A stretch of DNA of 6,900 bases. Origin: JADFNO01 sp965369945 (GTDB lineage: Bacteria > Planctomycetota > Phycisphaerae > Phycisphaerales > SM1A02). Below are positions 1 through 5,250 of this stretch, one piece after another (within the stretch, counting starts at the first letter, position 1; each line of letters opens with the position of its first letter). Under the pieces are notes generated by a model. The model was not told the DNA's origin. It saw only the letters and a program-made list of their open reading frames with translations, and ran no database searches. The stretch covers positions 1-6,900 of the forward strand of contig CBDUST010000251.1 in assembly GCA_965369945.1 (NCBI GenBank), in the 5' to 3' direction. The position numbers and the translations under genes were made by a program.

Positions 1-2
1 GA

Positions 3-161
3 TTGGCGATCGCAGCGGTGAAGGACGTGGTGGCAACGAAAGCCGTGTTGGCGGTAAAAGGCGCGCTGGAAGTGAAGGGTGCGAAGGGGAGAGAGGTCTT
101 GGAGGCAGGGGCGGCCGAGCGGCCGAGCGTTCGAGCGAGCGGTCAAAGTGCCGCAGCATAG
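3..161 (+). CDS. Possible 3' end of an unidentified gene (partial)
   Basis: The frame is open from the window edge to a TAG at 159-161, about 52 residues, beginning LAIAAVKDVV and ending SGQSAAA. The residues are mostly Ala, Val, Lys, Glu and Gly, and third codon positions are mostly G or C, which resembles coding sequence here. A second forward frame is also open across this stretch, reading a Gly/Arg/Ser-rich product, so coding is not proven. I do not recognise a family. The sequence from 110 to 145 repeats GGCCGAGCG-like and CGAGCG-like words, which suggests low-complexity DNA. If real, the gene ends about 50 bases before the promoter of the next gene. The start lies outside the window. 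Confidence 0.28.
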   Translation: MAIAAVKDVVATKAVLAVKGALEVKGAKGREVLEAGAAERPSVRASGQSAAA

Positions 162-213
162 ACGCCGAGTATGACCATCCAAGCACCGCCAACTCGGATC
201 TCTCCTTGTGGCT

Positions 214-219
214 TACAAT
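214..219 (+). promoter_or_regulatory. Putative -10 box of the marR-type gene
   Basis: TACAAT matches the sigma-70 -10 consensus at 5 of 6 positions. It would place transcription start near 226, just before the palindrome at 231-247. No good -35 hexamer is seen 16-18 bases upstream (the corresponding stretch is AACTCG), so this is a weak call. It rests mainly on its position relative to the palindrome and the start codon. Confidence 0.35.
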
Positions 220-230
220 AGTTCCACTAA

Positions 231-247
231 TTAGTTAGCCTAACTAA
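231..247. promoter_or_regulatory. Perfect 17-bp palindrome, probable MarR-type operator
   Basis: TTAGTTAG and CTAACTAA form a perfect 8-bp inverted repeat around a single central C. MarR-family dimers typically bind AT-rich palindromes of about 16-20 bp in the promoter of their own gene, and TTAG...CTAA half-sites are common for the family. The palindrome lies between the putative -10 box and the regulator's start codon, which fits autorepression by blocking the polymerase. What is seen is the palindrome and its position; autoregulation is inference. Confidence 0.7.
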
Positions 248-267
248 CATACGAGGGCATGACAAGC

Positions 268-858
268 ATGCACAGAAGAACGTTACGTAGTGGTCCTGAG
301 GCGGCAGGGGGTCGTGCGCAGGGGCGTCATGCGGCTAGTCGTCGTGCAGGTGGTCGTGCGCAGGGGCATCATGCGGGTGGGCGTCGTGCAGGTGGGCCTC
401 GTCGTGGTGCCGCAGCAAAGCAAGTTCGTGGACGGATCAACCGCCGTGACGTCGCCGATCGACTGCACTCTGCAGCGATTCATCTGTTGCGAACGATTCG
501 TAAAACGGACACCGCTACAGGGATCAGTCCAGCGAGACTGTCCGCCCTTTCGGTCTTGGTGTTCGGCGGGCCGCGGTCATTGCGCGATCTGGCCGAAGCT
601 GAACAAGTCACAGCCCCAACAATGAGCAGAATCGTCGCCGGCTTGGAATCCGATGGGTATGTCAGTCGCCGAGCTGATCGGCATGATCAGCGTGCGATCC
701 AAATTCGATCGACCGCCAAGGGCAAGACGGCGCTGGAACGTGGGCGTCGTCTGCGCATCGAATCCCTGACGAATCTCCTGCGATCGGCATCCAAGGATGA
801 GCTCGCGACGCTCTCCCAAGCCGCGGGGCTCATCGAACAGGCGGTTGCAGCTCAATAG
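268..858 (+). CDS. MarR-family winged-helix transcriptional regulator with basic repeat tail
   Basis: The product has 196 residues and probably acts as a dimeric DNA-binding regulator in the cytoplasm. The MarR core spans about residues 60-196. It starts with a helix (DVADRLHSAAIHLLRTI), then a winged helix-turn-helix at about 85-155 with the recognition-helix region TAPTMSRIVAGLESDGYVSR and the wing RRADRHDQRAIQIRST, then a C-terminal dimerisation helix. The first 60 residues are extra compared with a usual MarR protein of about 140 residues. They are Arg/Gly/Ala/His-rich, contain almost no acidic residue, and hold two copies of a 14-residue repeat (GGRAQG[RH]HA..RRA). No in-frame ATG, GTG or TTG exists between 268 and the core, so the tail is probably translated. 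ATG 268 is preferred over ATG 259 because GAGGG at 253-257 lies 10 bases from 268 but only 1 base from 259. A 17-bp palindrome in the leader suggests autoregulation. The target pathway is unknown; the downstream exported propeller protein is a possible regulon member. Confidence 0.85.
   Translation: MHRRTLRSGPEAAGGRAQGRHAASRRAGGRAQGHHAGGRRAGGPRRGAAAKQVRGRINRRDVADRLHSAAIHLLRTIRKTDTATGISPARLSALSVLVFGGPRSLRDLAEAEQVTAPTMSRIVAGLESDGYVSRRADRHDQRAIQIRSTAKGKTALERGRRLRIESLTNLLRSASKDELATLSQAAGLIEQAVAAQ
311..394 (+). repeat. 42-bp tandem repeat, two copies, inside the MarR gene
   Basis: The block starting GTCGTGCGCAGGGGC at 311 recurs at 353, exactly 42 bases later, with a few substitutions. Each unit encodes 14 residues (about GGRAQGxHAxxRRA), so the period keeps the reading frame. 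The word GTCGTGC occurs at 311, 341, 353 and 383, which points to growth from a smaller unit. Confidence 0.85.
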
Positions 859-1013
859 CTGGGGCTTGCGATGACTGTGATGGGTCGATTCGACATATCA
901 CGCAGGGATTCGGCAATAATGATATGGCTGAATTCAGTTGGTGTTCCGGATTAGACTTCGCAGCCGGAATACCCCGGAGGGAGTTTGATATTCGACTCAC
1001 GAGCATTGAGAAG

Positions 1014-1018
1014 AAGGA
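1014..1018 (+). promoter_or_regulatory. Ribosome binding site deciding the propeller gene start
   Basis: AAGGA ends 7 bases before ATG 1026, an ideal Shine-Dalgarno spacing. It favours ATG 1026 over the in-frame ATG at 924, which has no such site. The product from 1026 begins directly with a signal peptide, which supports the choice. Confidence 0.7.
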
Positions 1019-1025
1019 TAAACGA

Positions 1026-2129
1026 ATGAAACATATTCGAGCTCAAGTCCTCGGTGTCCTCGCAGTGAGTGTACTCACAGCAACCATCACGCAGGGCCAA
1101 ACCACGACACGAGTGAGTGAGGAAGTTGAGAAAGCCGCCCCCGGAACCGCCCCCGGAACCGGAACCCTGGTCGTGCTCAACAAAGACGAGGCGTCTGTTT
1201 CACTGCTTGATCGAGTGACCGGCAAGGAGTTTGCGAAGCTCGACACGGGCACGGGACCGCACGAGGTAGCGGTATCACCCAATGGCCGCTTCGCCGTTGT
1301 TGGAAACTACGGCGCGCAGCAAAAAGGTCATACACTCAGCGTGATCGGTTTAGCTGCGCAGAGTGTGGTGAAAACGATCGATCTGGTGAAATACCACCGT
1401 CCGCACGGGATCATGTATTTGCCGGATGGTCAGCGCGTGGCTGTGACCGCTGAAGCAGAGCGCAAACTGCTCATCGTGAATATCAAGAGCGGCGAAGTTG
1501 AGCAGGCGATCGACACCAACGCGCAGGGCAGTCACATGGTTGTTCTCTCGCCGGATGCGAAACGCGCGTATGTGTCCAGCATGGGATCGGGGTCATTGAC
1601 AGTGATCGACTTGGTCAAGGGCGAGCGCATCAAGATCGTTCAGACCGGCCAAGGCGCTGAAGGCATGGATATTTCTCCGGATGGACGGGAAGTATGGGTT
1701 GCGAATCGCGGGGAAGACACAGTGAGTGTGATCGACACAGAGTCGCTGGCAGTTGTGGCGTCGCTTCAATGCGCGACGTTTCCCATTCGGCTGAAGTTCA
1801 CGCCCGATGGTGAGCGCGTGTTGGTGTCCAATGCACGCTCCGGTGATGTAGCGGTATTCGACGCGGCCAGCCGTGAGATCGTGAAGCGCATTGAGATGGC
1901 CAAGGGATGGCAGCCGCCGACTGATGCGGACGGCAATGTGTTTGGACAAGGCCCTGTGCCGATCGGGATCCTGATTCCAGCGGATGGGAAGCAGGCATAC
2001 GTCGCCAACACGAACGTGAATCGGGTAACGGTGATCGATCTTGAGACGCTTACAATCACGGGTCGTCTGACGGCCGGTATGCGCCCGGACGGTCTGGCGT
2101 ATTCGCCGCTGGTGTTAGCTACTGATTAG
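1026..2129 (+). CDS. Exported seven-bladed YVTN-type beta-propeller protein
   Basis: The product has 367 residues. Residues 1-24 are a signal peptide: a basic start (MKHIRAQ), a hydrophobic core (VLGVLAVSVLTA) and a probable cut near TQG-Q, with no lipobox cysteine. The mature protein should therefore be periplasmic or secreted. After a Pro/Gly/Thr linker (about 38-46), seven blades can be traced. Each has a strand pattern like AYV(A/S)N...G.(L/V)TVID, then a turn ending SPDG, near residues 84, 133, 177, 219, 261, 320 and 360. WVANRGEDTVSVID (224-237) and AYVANTNVNRVTVID (324-338) are good matches to the YVTN repeat. Such propellers often act in binding or in periplasmic redox or metal handling, but no catalytic or cofactor residues can be assigned here, so the role stays open. 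Only one cysteine (249) is present in the mature part. An in-frame extension upstream to 924 is possible but would bury the signal peptide. The gene stands alone, 167 bases after the MarR gene. Confidence 0.85.
   Translation: MKHIRAQVLGVLAVSVLTATITQGQTTTRVSEEVEKAAPGTAPGTGTLVVLNKDEASVSLLDRVTGKEFAKLDTGTGPHEVAVSPNGRFAVVGNYGAQQKGHTLSVIGLAAQSVVKTIDLVKYHRPHGIMYLPDGQRVAVTAEAERKLLIVNIKSGEVEQAIDTNAQGSHMVVLSPDAKRAYVSSMGSGSLTVIDLVKGERIKIVQTGQGAEGMDISPDGREVWVANRGEDTVSVIDTESLAVVASLQCATFPIRLKFTPDGERVLVSNARSGDVAVFDAASREIVKRIEMAKGWQPPTDADGNVFGQGPVPIGILIPADGKQAYVANTNVNRVTVIDLETLTITGRLTAGMRPDGLAYSPLVLATD
1137..1166 (+). repeat. 12-bp tandem repeat coding a Pro-Gly-Thr linker
   Basis: GCCCCCGGAACC occurs twice in tandem (1137-1148 and 1149-1160), followed by a half copy GGAACC. 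It encodes PGTAPGTGT, the flexible linker between the signal peptide region and the first propeller blade. Confidence 0.75.
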
Positions 2130-2137
2130 CTTTGTGC

Positions 2138-2172
2138 CATGCTTCATCCCCGGTCCTCCGGGGGGAAGCATG
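2138..2172. repeat. Hairpin repeat at the convergent gene junction (CATGCTTC family), possible terminator
   Basis: CATGCTTC (2138-2145) pairs with GAAGCATG (2165-2172), and CCCCGG (2148-2153) pairs with CCGGGG (2158-2163) around a TCCT loop, a 14-bp stem with a small internal bulge. It follows the propeller gene's stop codon by 8 bases and overlaps the last codons of the minus-strand CYTH gene. Its outer word GTGCCATGCTTCA is shared with the repeat at 6824-6894, so this is a dispersed repeat. There is no T-tract, so a role as a bidirectional terminator is only possible. Confidence 0.7.
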
Positions 2173-2701
2173 CCTTCCCAGCGCGAACGGCGAAGCTGTA
2201 GCTTCGATACTCCGGCTCTTCGGTGACCTCGCGCACGAGGACCGCGGAGAGCCAGTCAGGCAATGTCACGCTTGTCTCCGGTGTTGGCAGCTCGATCTCA
2301 GCCATAACGACGTCCAGACCATCAAAATCGTCCACCGCCCATAGCTGCTCATCGACGGTGACAAAATAGCGCGTCTTGGACAGGCGTCGACCCTCGGTCT
2401 GCGGCCAGAGTTGATCGAACTCCTGCTGGGTAAGTGAGCGTTCGGTTTCCTGGCGAATGAGGCCCAAGCCGCGCTTGATCGTGTGGGTGTAGATGACCGA
2501 GCCATCGTGTTTGATCGTGCGGCGGAGCCGACCTTCGGGTTGATCCTCAGCGTCGGTCTCCTTTGGATCGGGGAAATAGCCTTGCTCAAGGCGATAGGCC
2601 AGAGCGTCGGCTGGAAGATCGGGGAGGCGACTGAGGAGGTAAACGCGCTCGATCTCCAGGCCGGAAGCATTCAACTCGGGTGGATCGGTATGAGGAGGCA
2701 T
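2144..2701 (-). CDS. CYTH-domain protein (triphosphate tunnel metalloenzyme superfamily)
   Basis: The product has 185 residues from the ATG at 2699-2701. CYTH proteins (CyaB adenylyl cyclase, thiamine triphosphatase, inorganic triphosphatase) bind triphosphates in an eight-stranded tunnel lined with charged residues. Seen here in order: LEIER (15-19) at the N-terminus, GYF (41-43), GRLRRT (57-62), THTIKRGLGLIRQETERSL (72-90), LWPQTEGRRLSKTRY (98-112), WAVDDF (121-126) and AEIELP (134-139). These fit the family throughout. The usual ExExK motif reads EIERV, with Val in place of the Lys, so activity may differ. The frame extends to 2821, but the extra 40 residues look non-coding and would overlap nuoD and its promoter, so the shorter form is chosen; it has no clear Shine-Dalgarno site. 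The last 12 or so residues (GKACFPPEDRG end) are encoded within the hairpin repeat. Substrate is not predictable. The gene is divergent from nuoD. Confidence 0.82.
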   Translation of the reverse strand: MPPHTDPPELNASGLEIERVYLLSRLPDLPADALAYRLEQGYFPDPKETDAEDQPEGRLRRTIKHDGSVIYTHTIKRGLGLIRQETERSLTQQEFDQLWPQTEGRRLSKTRYFVTVDEQLWAVDDFDGLDVVMAEIELPTPETSVTLPDWLSAVLVREVTEEPEYRSYSFAVRAGKACFPPEDRG

Positions 2702-2750
2702 CGCGATGAATTGCAAATGTAGCGGAAAGGGCGTCGATGCGTTCGACGTG

Positions 2751-2779
2751 CTGACGGCGGCGACGAGGGTCCGTATACT
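2751..2779 (+). promoter_or_regulatory. Putative sigma-70 promoter of the nuoD cluster
   Basis: CTGACG (2751-2756, 4 of 6 matches to TTGACA) and TATACT (2774-2779, 5 of 6 matches to TATAAT) are separated by exactly 17 bases. Transcription would begin near 2786 and give a leader of about 34 bases before ATG 2820. The site lies in the 118-base gap between the divergent CYTH and nuoD genes. Confidence 0.5.
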
Positions 2780-2819
2780 GCCCGACCTTGTGAAGGTTGT
2801 CACGAACTGAGCCGAACCC

Positions 2820-4109
2820 ATGCCCTATACGCTCACACCCGATGAAGGTTACGACCTGGATATCGAATCCACGGCCTACCTGGCCGAGCATGTCGATGCG
2901 CCGGATCGATGGGTTCTGAACTTCGGCCCGCAACACCCAGCGACCCATACGACCTTGCGGCTTGTGCTGGAATTGGATGGCGAGCGAGTGGTCCGCGCTA
3001 CGCCACACATCGGATATCTGCATTCGGGCTTTGAGAAGCTGGCTGAGCATCACGACTACAACCAGTACGTCTGCACCGTCAGCCGAATGGACTATGTCTC
3101 GCCGATCGTGAACGACATCGCGTGGCATCATGCGGTGGAGACGTTGTTCGGCATCGACCTGACGCCGCGATGCAAAGTTGTGCGAACGATCCTGGCGGAA
3201 CTGGGGCGAATCCAGAATCATTTGCTGGCCGTCGGAGCGGCTGCGCTGGACCTCGGTGCGTTCACCGGCTTCCTCTATGGATTCAACGAGCGTGAATTCA
3301 TTTACGACATCATGGACTATATTTCGGGACAGCGTTTCCACCCGGATTGGACGCGTGTGGGCGGGGCGATGCGCGATCTGCCCGATGAAGATGTGTTTCG
3401 GCGAATGGTGCGGGAGTTTATTGACGTTCGACTTCCCAAAGCGATCAAGGACATCGAGACGCTGCTCAATCGCAATCGGATTTTCGTTGATCGACTGCGC
3501 GGCGTGGGCACGATCAGCCGGGACGATGCGATCGCTTGGAGTCTGACCGGTCCGACAGCACGGGCGTCTGGCGTTCGACGAGATTTGCGCAAGGATGAGC
3601 CGTACTTGTGTTATGCAGACAACTGGGACGGCCAGGGTGCGGATGCGGTGCAGTTTTCGGTGGCGATCGCTCAAGATGGTGATTGCCTGTGCCGGTACTT
3701 GATTCGTTTGGAAGAGCTTCGGCAATCTCGGAGAATCATCGATCAGCTTCTGGATAACATTCCACAGGGGCCGATCGATACGTTCGCCGACGCCAAGTAT
3801 CGCGTGCCAAGCAAAGCGGACGTGTACGGATCAATCGAATCGACGATCCAGCTATTTGAGATCTTCATGACCAACCGCGGATGGGACGCGCCGATCGGCG
3901 AAACGTACGCTGCGATCGAATCACCCAACGGCGAGTTGGGTTTCTATATTGTGGCAGACGGAACGAAATGTGCGTGGCGGGCGAGTACGCGGCCACCTTC
4001 GTTTATTAATTACCAAGTGTTCCCCAAACTGCTGGAAGGGCACCAACTGGCGGATGTGGTCGCGGTGCTGGGGTCGCTGAACATCATCGCCGCTGAACTT
4101 GATCGGTGA
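2820..4109 (+). CDS. nuoD: NADH-quinone oxidoreductase subunit D (complex I 49 kDa subunit)
   Basis: The product has 429 residues, a usual length for NuoD. This peripheral-arm Q-module subunit forms part of the quinone-binding cavity next to cluster N2 on the cytoplasmic side of the membrane. Family motifs seen: NFGPQHPATHTTLRL (34-48), PHIGYLHSGFEKLAE (62-76), SRMDYVSPI (88-96), LGRIQNHLL, GGAMRDLPD, LTGPTARASGVRRDL, and a C-terminus with PPSFINYQVFPKLLEGHQLADVV-type sequence, ending in AELDR. The His pair of the HPATH motif (39 and 43) and the Tyr of MDYVS (92) are conserved. His43 and Tyr92 are 49 residues apart, the same spacing as the quinone-contacting His and Tyr known in mitochondrial 49 kDa subunits. 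A common Gly after the second His is Thr here. The start at 2820 has no visible Shine-Dalgarno site. No nuoA, nuoB or nuoC lies upstream, and no fused NuoC domain is present. A probable sigma-70 promoter precedes the gene. Confidence 0.96.
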   Translation: MPYTLTPDEGYDLDIESTAYLAEHVDAPDRWVLNFGPQHPATHTTLRLVLELDGERVVRATPHIGYLHSGFEKLAEHHDYNQYVCTVSRMDYVSPIVNDIAWHHAVETLFGIDLTPRCKVVRTILAELGRIQNHLLAVGAAALDLGAFTGFLYGFNEREFIYDIMDYISGQRFHPDWTRVGGAMRDLPDEDVFRRMVREFIDVRLPKAIKDIETLLNRNRIFVDRLRGVGTISRDDAIAWSLTGPTARASGVRRDLRKDEPYLCYADNWDGQGADAVQFSVAIAQDGDCLCRYLIRLEELRQSRRIIDQLLDNIPQGPIDTFADAKYRVPSKADVYGSIESTIQLFEIFMTNRGWDAPIGETYAAIESPNGELGFYIVADGTKCAWRASTRPPSFINYQVFPKLLEGHQLADVVAVLGSLNIIAAELDR

Positions 4110-4115
4110 GAAGAA

Positions 4116-4302
4116 GAAGATTCACCGCAGAGACGCAGAGATCGCCGAGAAGATAATGAAAATTAGGAACGGCCGGACGTTGAAGATGAAGAAGACTGCG
4201 ATGTTCGAGTGCATCCGAACCGTATCAACAAATACTCCTTGTCCTCTCCACTTCTACTTCGTCTTGCCTCTGCGTCCTCTGCGTCTCTGCGGTGAAATCT
4301 TC
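4116..4302. repeat. MITE-like element with CACCGCAGAGACGCAGAG terminal inverted repeats
   Basis: The left arm (4116-4140) and right arm (4277-4302) are inverted copies reading GAAGATT(T)CACCGCAGAGACGCAGAG-like sequence and differ only by one inserted base. The right arm is extended inward by a 9-bp tandem repeat CTCTGCGTC (4268-4276 and 4277-4285). The 136-base interior codes for nothing recognisable. Short forced translations such as HRRDAEIAEK and FTAETQRTQR are familiar products of this widespread bacterial repeat, as recalled and not searched. It fills nearly all of the gap between nuoD and nuoE. No target-site duplication was confirmed. Confidence 0.8.
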
Positions 4303-4325
4303 AAGATTTGGATTTGGACTAGTCC

Positions 4326-4853
4326 ATGGCCTGGAAAGTAAAACCATCCGCGACGATTGAAATTGACAAGCGCAATGAGCCGTACTTGACGCCTCAGATG
4401 CAAGAGCGTTACACCGCTGAGCTCTTGCCGCGGTACGAAACGAAGCACGCATCGCTGCTGCCGATTCTTCATGATGTGCAGGAGCAACACAGTTGTATTC
4501 CATACCAGGCGATGATTGAGATCGCGCAGTTTCTAGAACTCAAGCCGGCGGACGTGCTGGACACCGTTTCGTTCTATGAAGGCTTCACAACCGAGCCGAC
4601 CGGGAAATACGTGATCGGCATCTGCCAATCGATCGGGTGCGAGTTGTGTGGGCATCGGGCGCTTCTGGATCACATTCGCAGCAAGCTCGATCTTGAGCCA
4701 CACGAAACGACCGAGGATGGCAAGTTCACGCTGCTAGCGCTGGAGTGTCTGGGGTCGTGCGACACAGCGCCAGTCGCGTTGATCAATGAAGATTTGCATG
4801 AGAACCTAACGATCGAAACGCTCGATCAGATTTTGGAGAGTTTGCCCGACTGA
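4326..4853 (+). CDS. nuoE: NADH-quinone oxidoreductase subunit E (complex I 24 kDa subunit)
   Basis: The product has 175 residues, thioredoxin-like [2Fe-2S] family, part of the cytoplasmic NADH-oxidising N-module bound to NuoF. The N-terminal helical part includes LLPRYETKHASLLPILHDVQ and the typical HSCIPYQAMIEIAQFLEL (55-72), followed by VLDTVSFYEGFTTEPTGKY (77-95). The cluster ligands of N1a are visible as Cys100-x4-Cys105 (CQSIGC) and Cys141-x3-Cys145 (CLGSC), the canonical spacing. The C-terminus ends TLDQILESLPD, normal for the family. The start ATG 4326 lies 24 bases after the MITE-like element and has no clear Shine-Dalgarno site. A later in-frame ATG (at M25, MQERYTAELL) would also leave an intact domain, so the first 24 residues are less certain. 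The gene is 216 bases downstream of nuoD and codirectional with it. Confidence 0.95.
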   Translation: MAWKVKPSATIEIDKRNEPYLTPQMQERYTAELLPRYETKHASLLPILHDVQEQHSCIPYQAMIEIAQFLELKPADVLDTVSFYEGFTTEPTGKYVIGICQSIGCELCGHRALLDHIRSKLDLEPHETTEDGKFTLLALECLGSCDTAPVALINEDLHENLTIETLDQILESLPD

Positions 4854-4863
4854 GTTGTTTAGC

Positions 4864-4882
4864 CGGCGGGCTTGTCCCGCCG
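4864..4882. repeat. GC hairpin repeat after nuoE (CGGCGGG-CTTGT-CCCGCCG)
   Basis: CGGCGGG (4864-4870) and CCCGCCG (4876-4882) form a perfect 7-bp stem with a 5-base loop CTTGT, ten bases after the nuoE stop. It is followed by a second GC-rich word, TGGGCGGAGCC. There is no T-tract, so it is listed as a repeat and possible mRNA-stabilising or attenuating hairpin rather than a terminator. Confidence 0.65.
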
Positions 4883-4914
4883 TGGGCGGAGCCGATGATG
4901 TGGTTGATCGAACA

Positions 4915-5127
4915 ATGTCAGTTGACAAAAAGACATCCCTGATTCGGAACCTCGGCGCGTTCTTCGGCCATATTGTCAAAGCCGTTAAGACCGACCCGAG
5001 TACGAGCAAGACCGTTGTTCGCAAGACCGTTGAAGAACAAGAGCACGACGGCATTACGCTACGCCGCACAACGATTGAGGAAATTGAATTCAAGGACACT
5101 GATAAATCAGAGGACGCCGACGCATGA
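4915..5127 (+). CDS. Hypothetical small protein between nuoE and nuoF
   Basis: The product has 70 residues from ATG 4915. I do not recognise a family. The N-terminal half is basic, with a hydrophobic/amphipathic stretch LIRNLGAFFGHIVKAVK (9-25). The middle (26-50) is TDPSTSKTVVRKTVEEQEHDGITLR, rich in Thr, Lys and charged residues. The C-terminus is strongly acidic (EEIEFKDTDKSEDADA). No cysteine, signal peptide or membrane segment is present, so it should be cytosolic. Two starts compete: ATG 4915 has no Shine-Dalgarno site, while an in-frame GTG at 4900 has GGAG (4888-4891) at 8 bases and would add five residues (75 in total). A TTG at 4855 is further possible but would read through the hairpin repeat. 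Codon use resembles the neighbours, with mixed GC-leaning third positions. Its place in a nuo cluster suggests a link to complex I, but that is inference only. It could be an accessory or assembly factor, or unrelated. Confidence 0.6.
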   Translation: MSVDKKTSLIRNLGAFFGHIVKAVKTDPSTSKTVVRKTVEEQEHDGITLRRTTIEEIEFKDTDKSEDADA

Positions 5128-5152
5128 GAGACGACTTTATTTGAACGAGAAC

Positions 5153-5172
5153 CCGCGGGTATTCACCCGCGG
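5153..5172. repeat. CCGCGGGT-ATTC-ACCCGCGG hairpin repeat upstream of nuoF
   Basis: CCGCGGGT (5153-5160) and ACCCGCGG (5165-5172) form a perfect 8-bp stem with the loop ATTC. The left arm is itself part of the self-complementary ACCCGCGGGT, so other foldings are possible. It stands 25 bases after the small ORF's stop, with no T-tract following. It looks like a dispersed palindromic repeat of the type common between planctomycete genes (recalled, not searched). Confidence 0.65.
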
Positions 5173-5209
5173 CTATCAAGGATCAAGTCTACTAACGATC
5201 ACTGAGAAC

Positions 5210-5243
5210 CCTAACTCCTAACTCCTAACTCCTGACTCCTCCT
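5210..5243 (+). repeat. Heptamer tandem array (CCTAACT)n in the nuoF leader
   Basis: Three exact copies of CCTAACT (5210-5216, 5217-5223, 5224-5230) are followed by one variant CCTGACT (5231-5237) and CCTCCT (5238-5243). The array ends 7 bases before the nuoF ATG, where a Shine-Dalgarno site would be expected. Confidence 0.85.
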
Positions 5244-5250
5244 CACACCT

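Noticed and set aside
848..861. CAGCT-CAAT-AGCTG hairpin at the MarR stop codon as a terminator
   Set aside because: The stem is only 5 bp with no T-tract, too weak to support.
924..1025. Longer form of the propeller protein starting at ATG 924
   Set aside because: It has no ribosome binding site and would place 34 residues before a clear signal peptide; ATG 1026 has AAGGA at 7 bases.
2132..2344. Plus-strand frame of 70 codons after the propeller gene
   Set aside because: It lies entirely opposite the CYTH coding region and the hairpin repeat and resembles no protein.
2586..3725. Long minus-strand open frame (about 379 codons) opposite nuoD and the CYTH 5' region
   Set aside because: It is the antisense of a certain nuoD gene, has no recognisable domain, and its composition follows from the codon use of the plus strand.
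4099..4503. Short open frames on both strands across the nuoD-nuoE gap (80 codons plus, 92 and 78 codons minus)
   Set aside because: They run through the inverted-repeat element and give the typical repeat-derived strings (HRRDAEIAEK, FTAETQRTQR), then overlap nuoD or nuoE.
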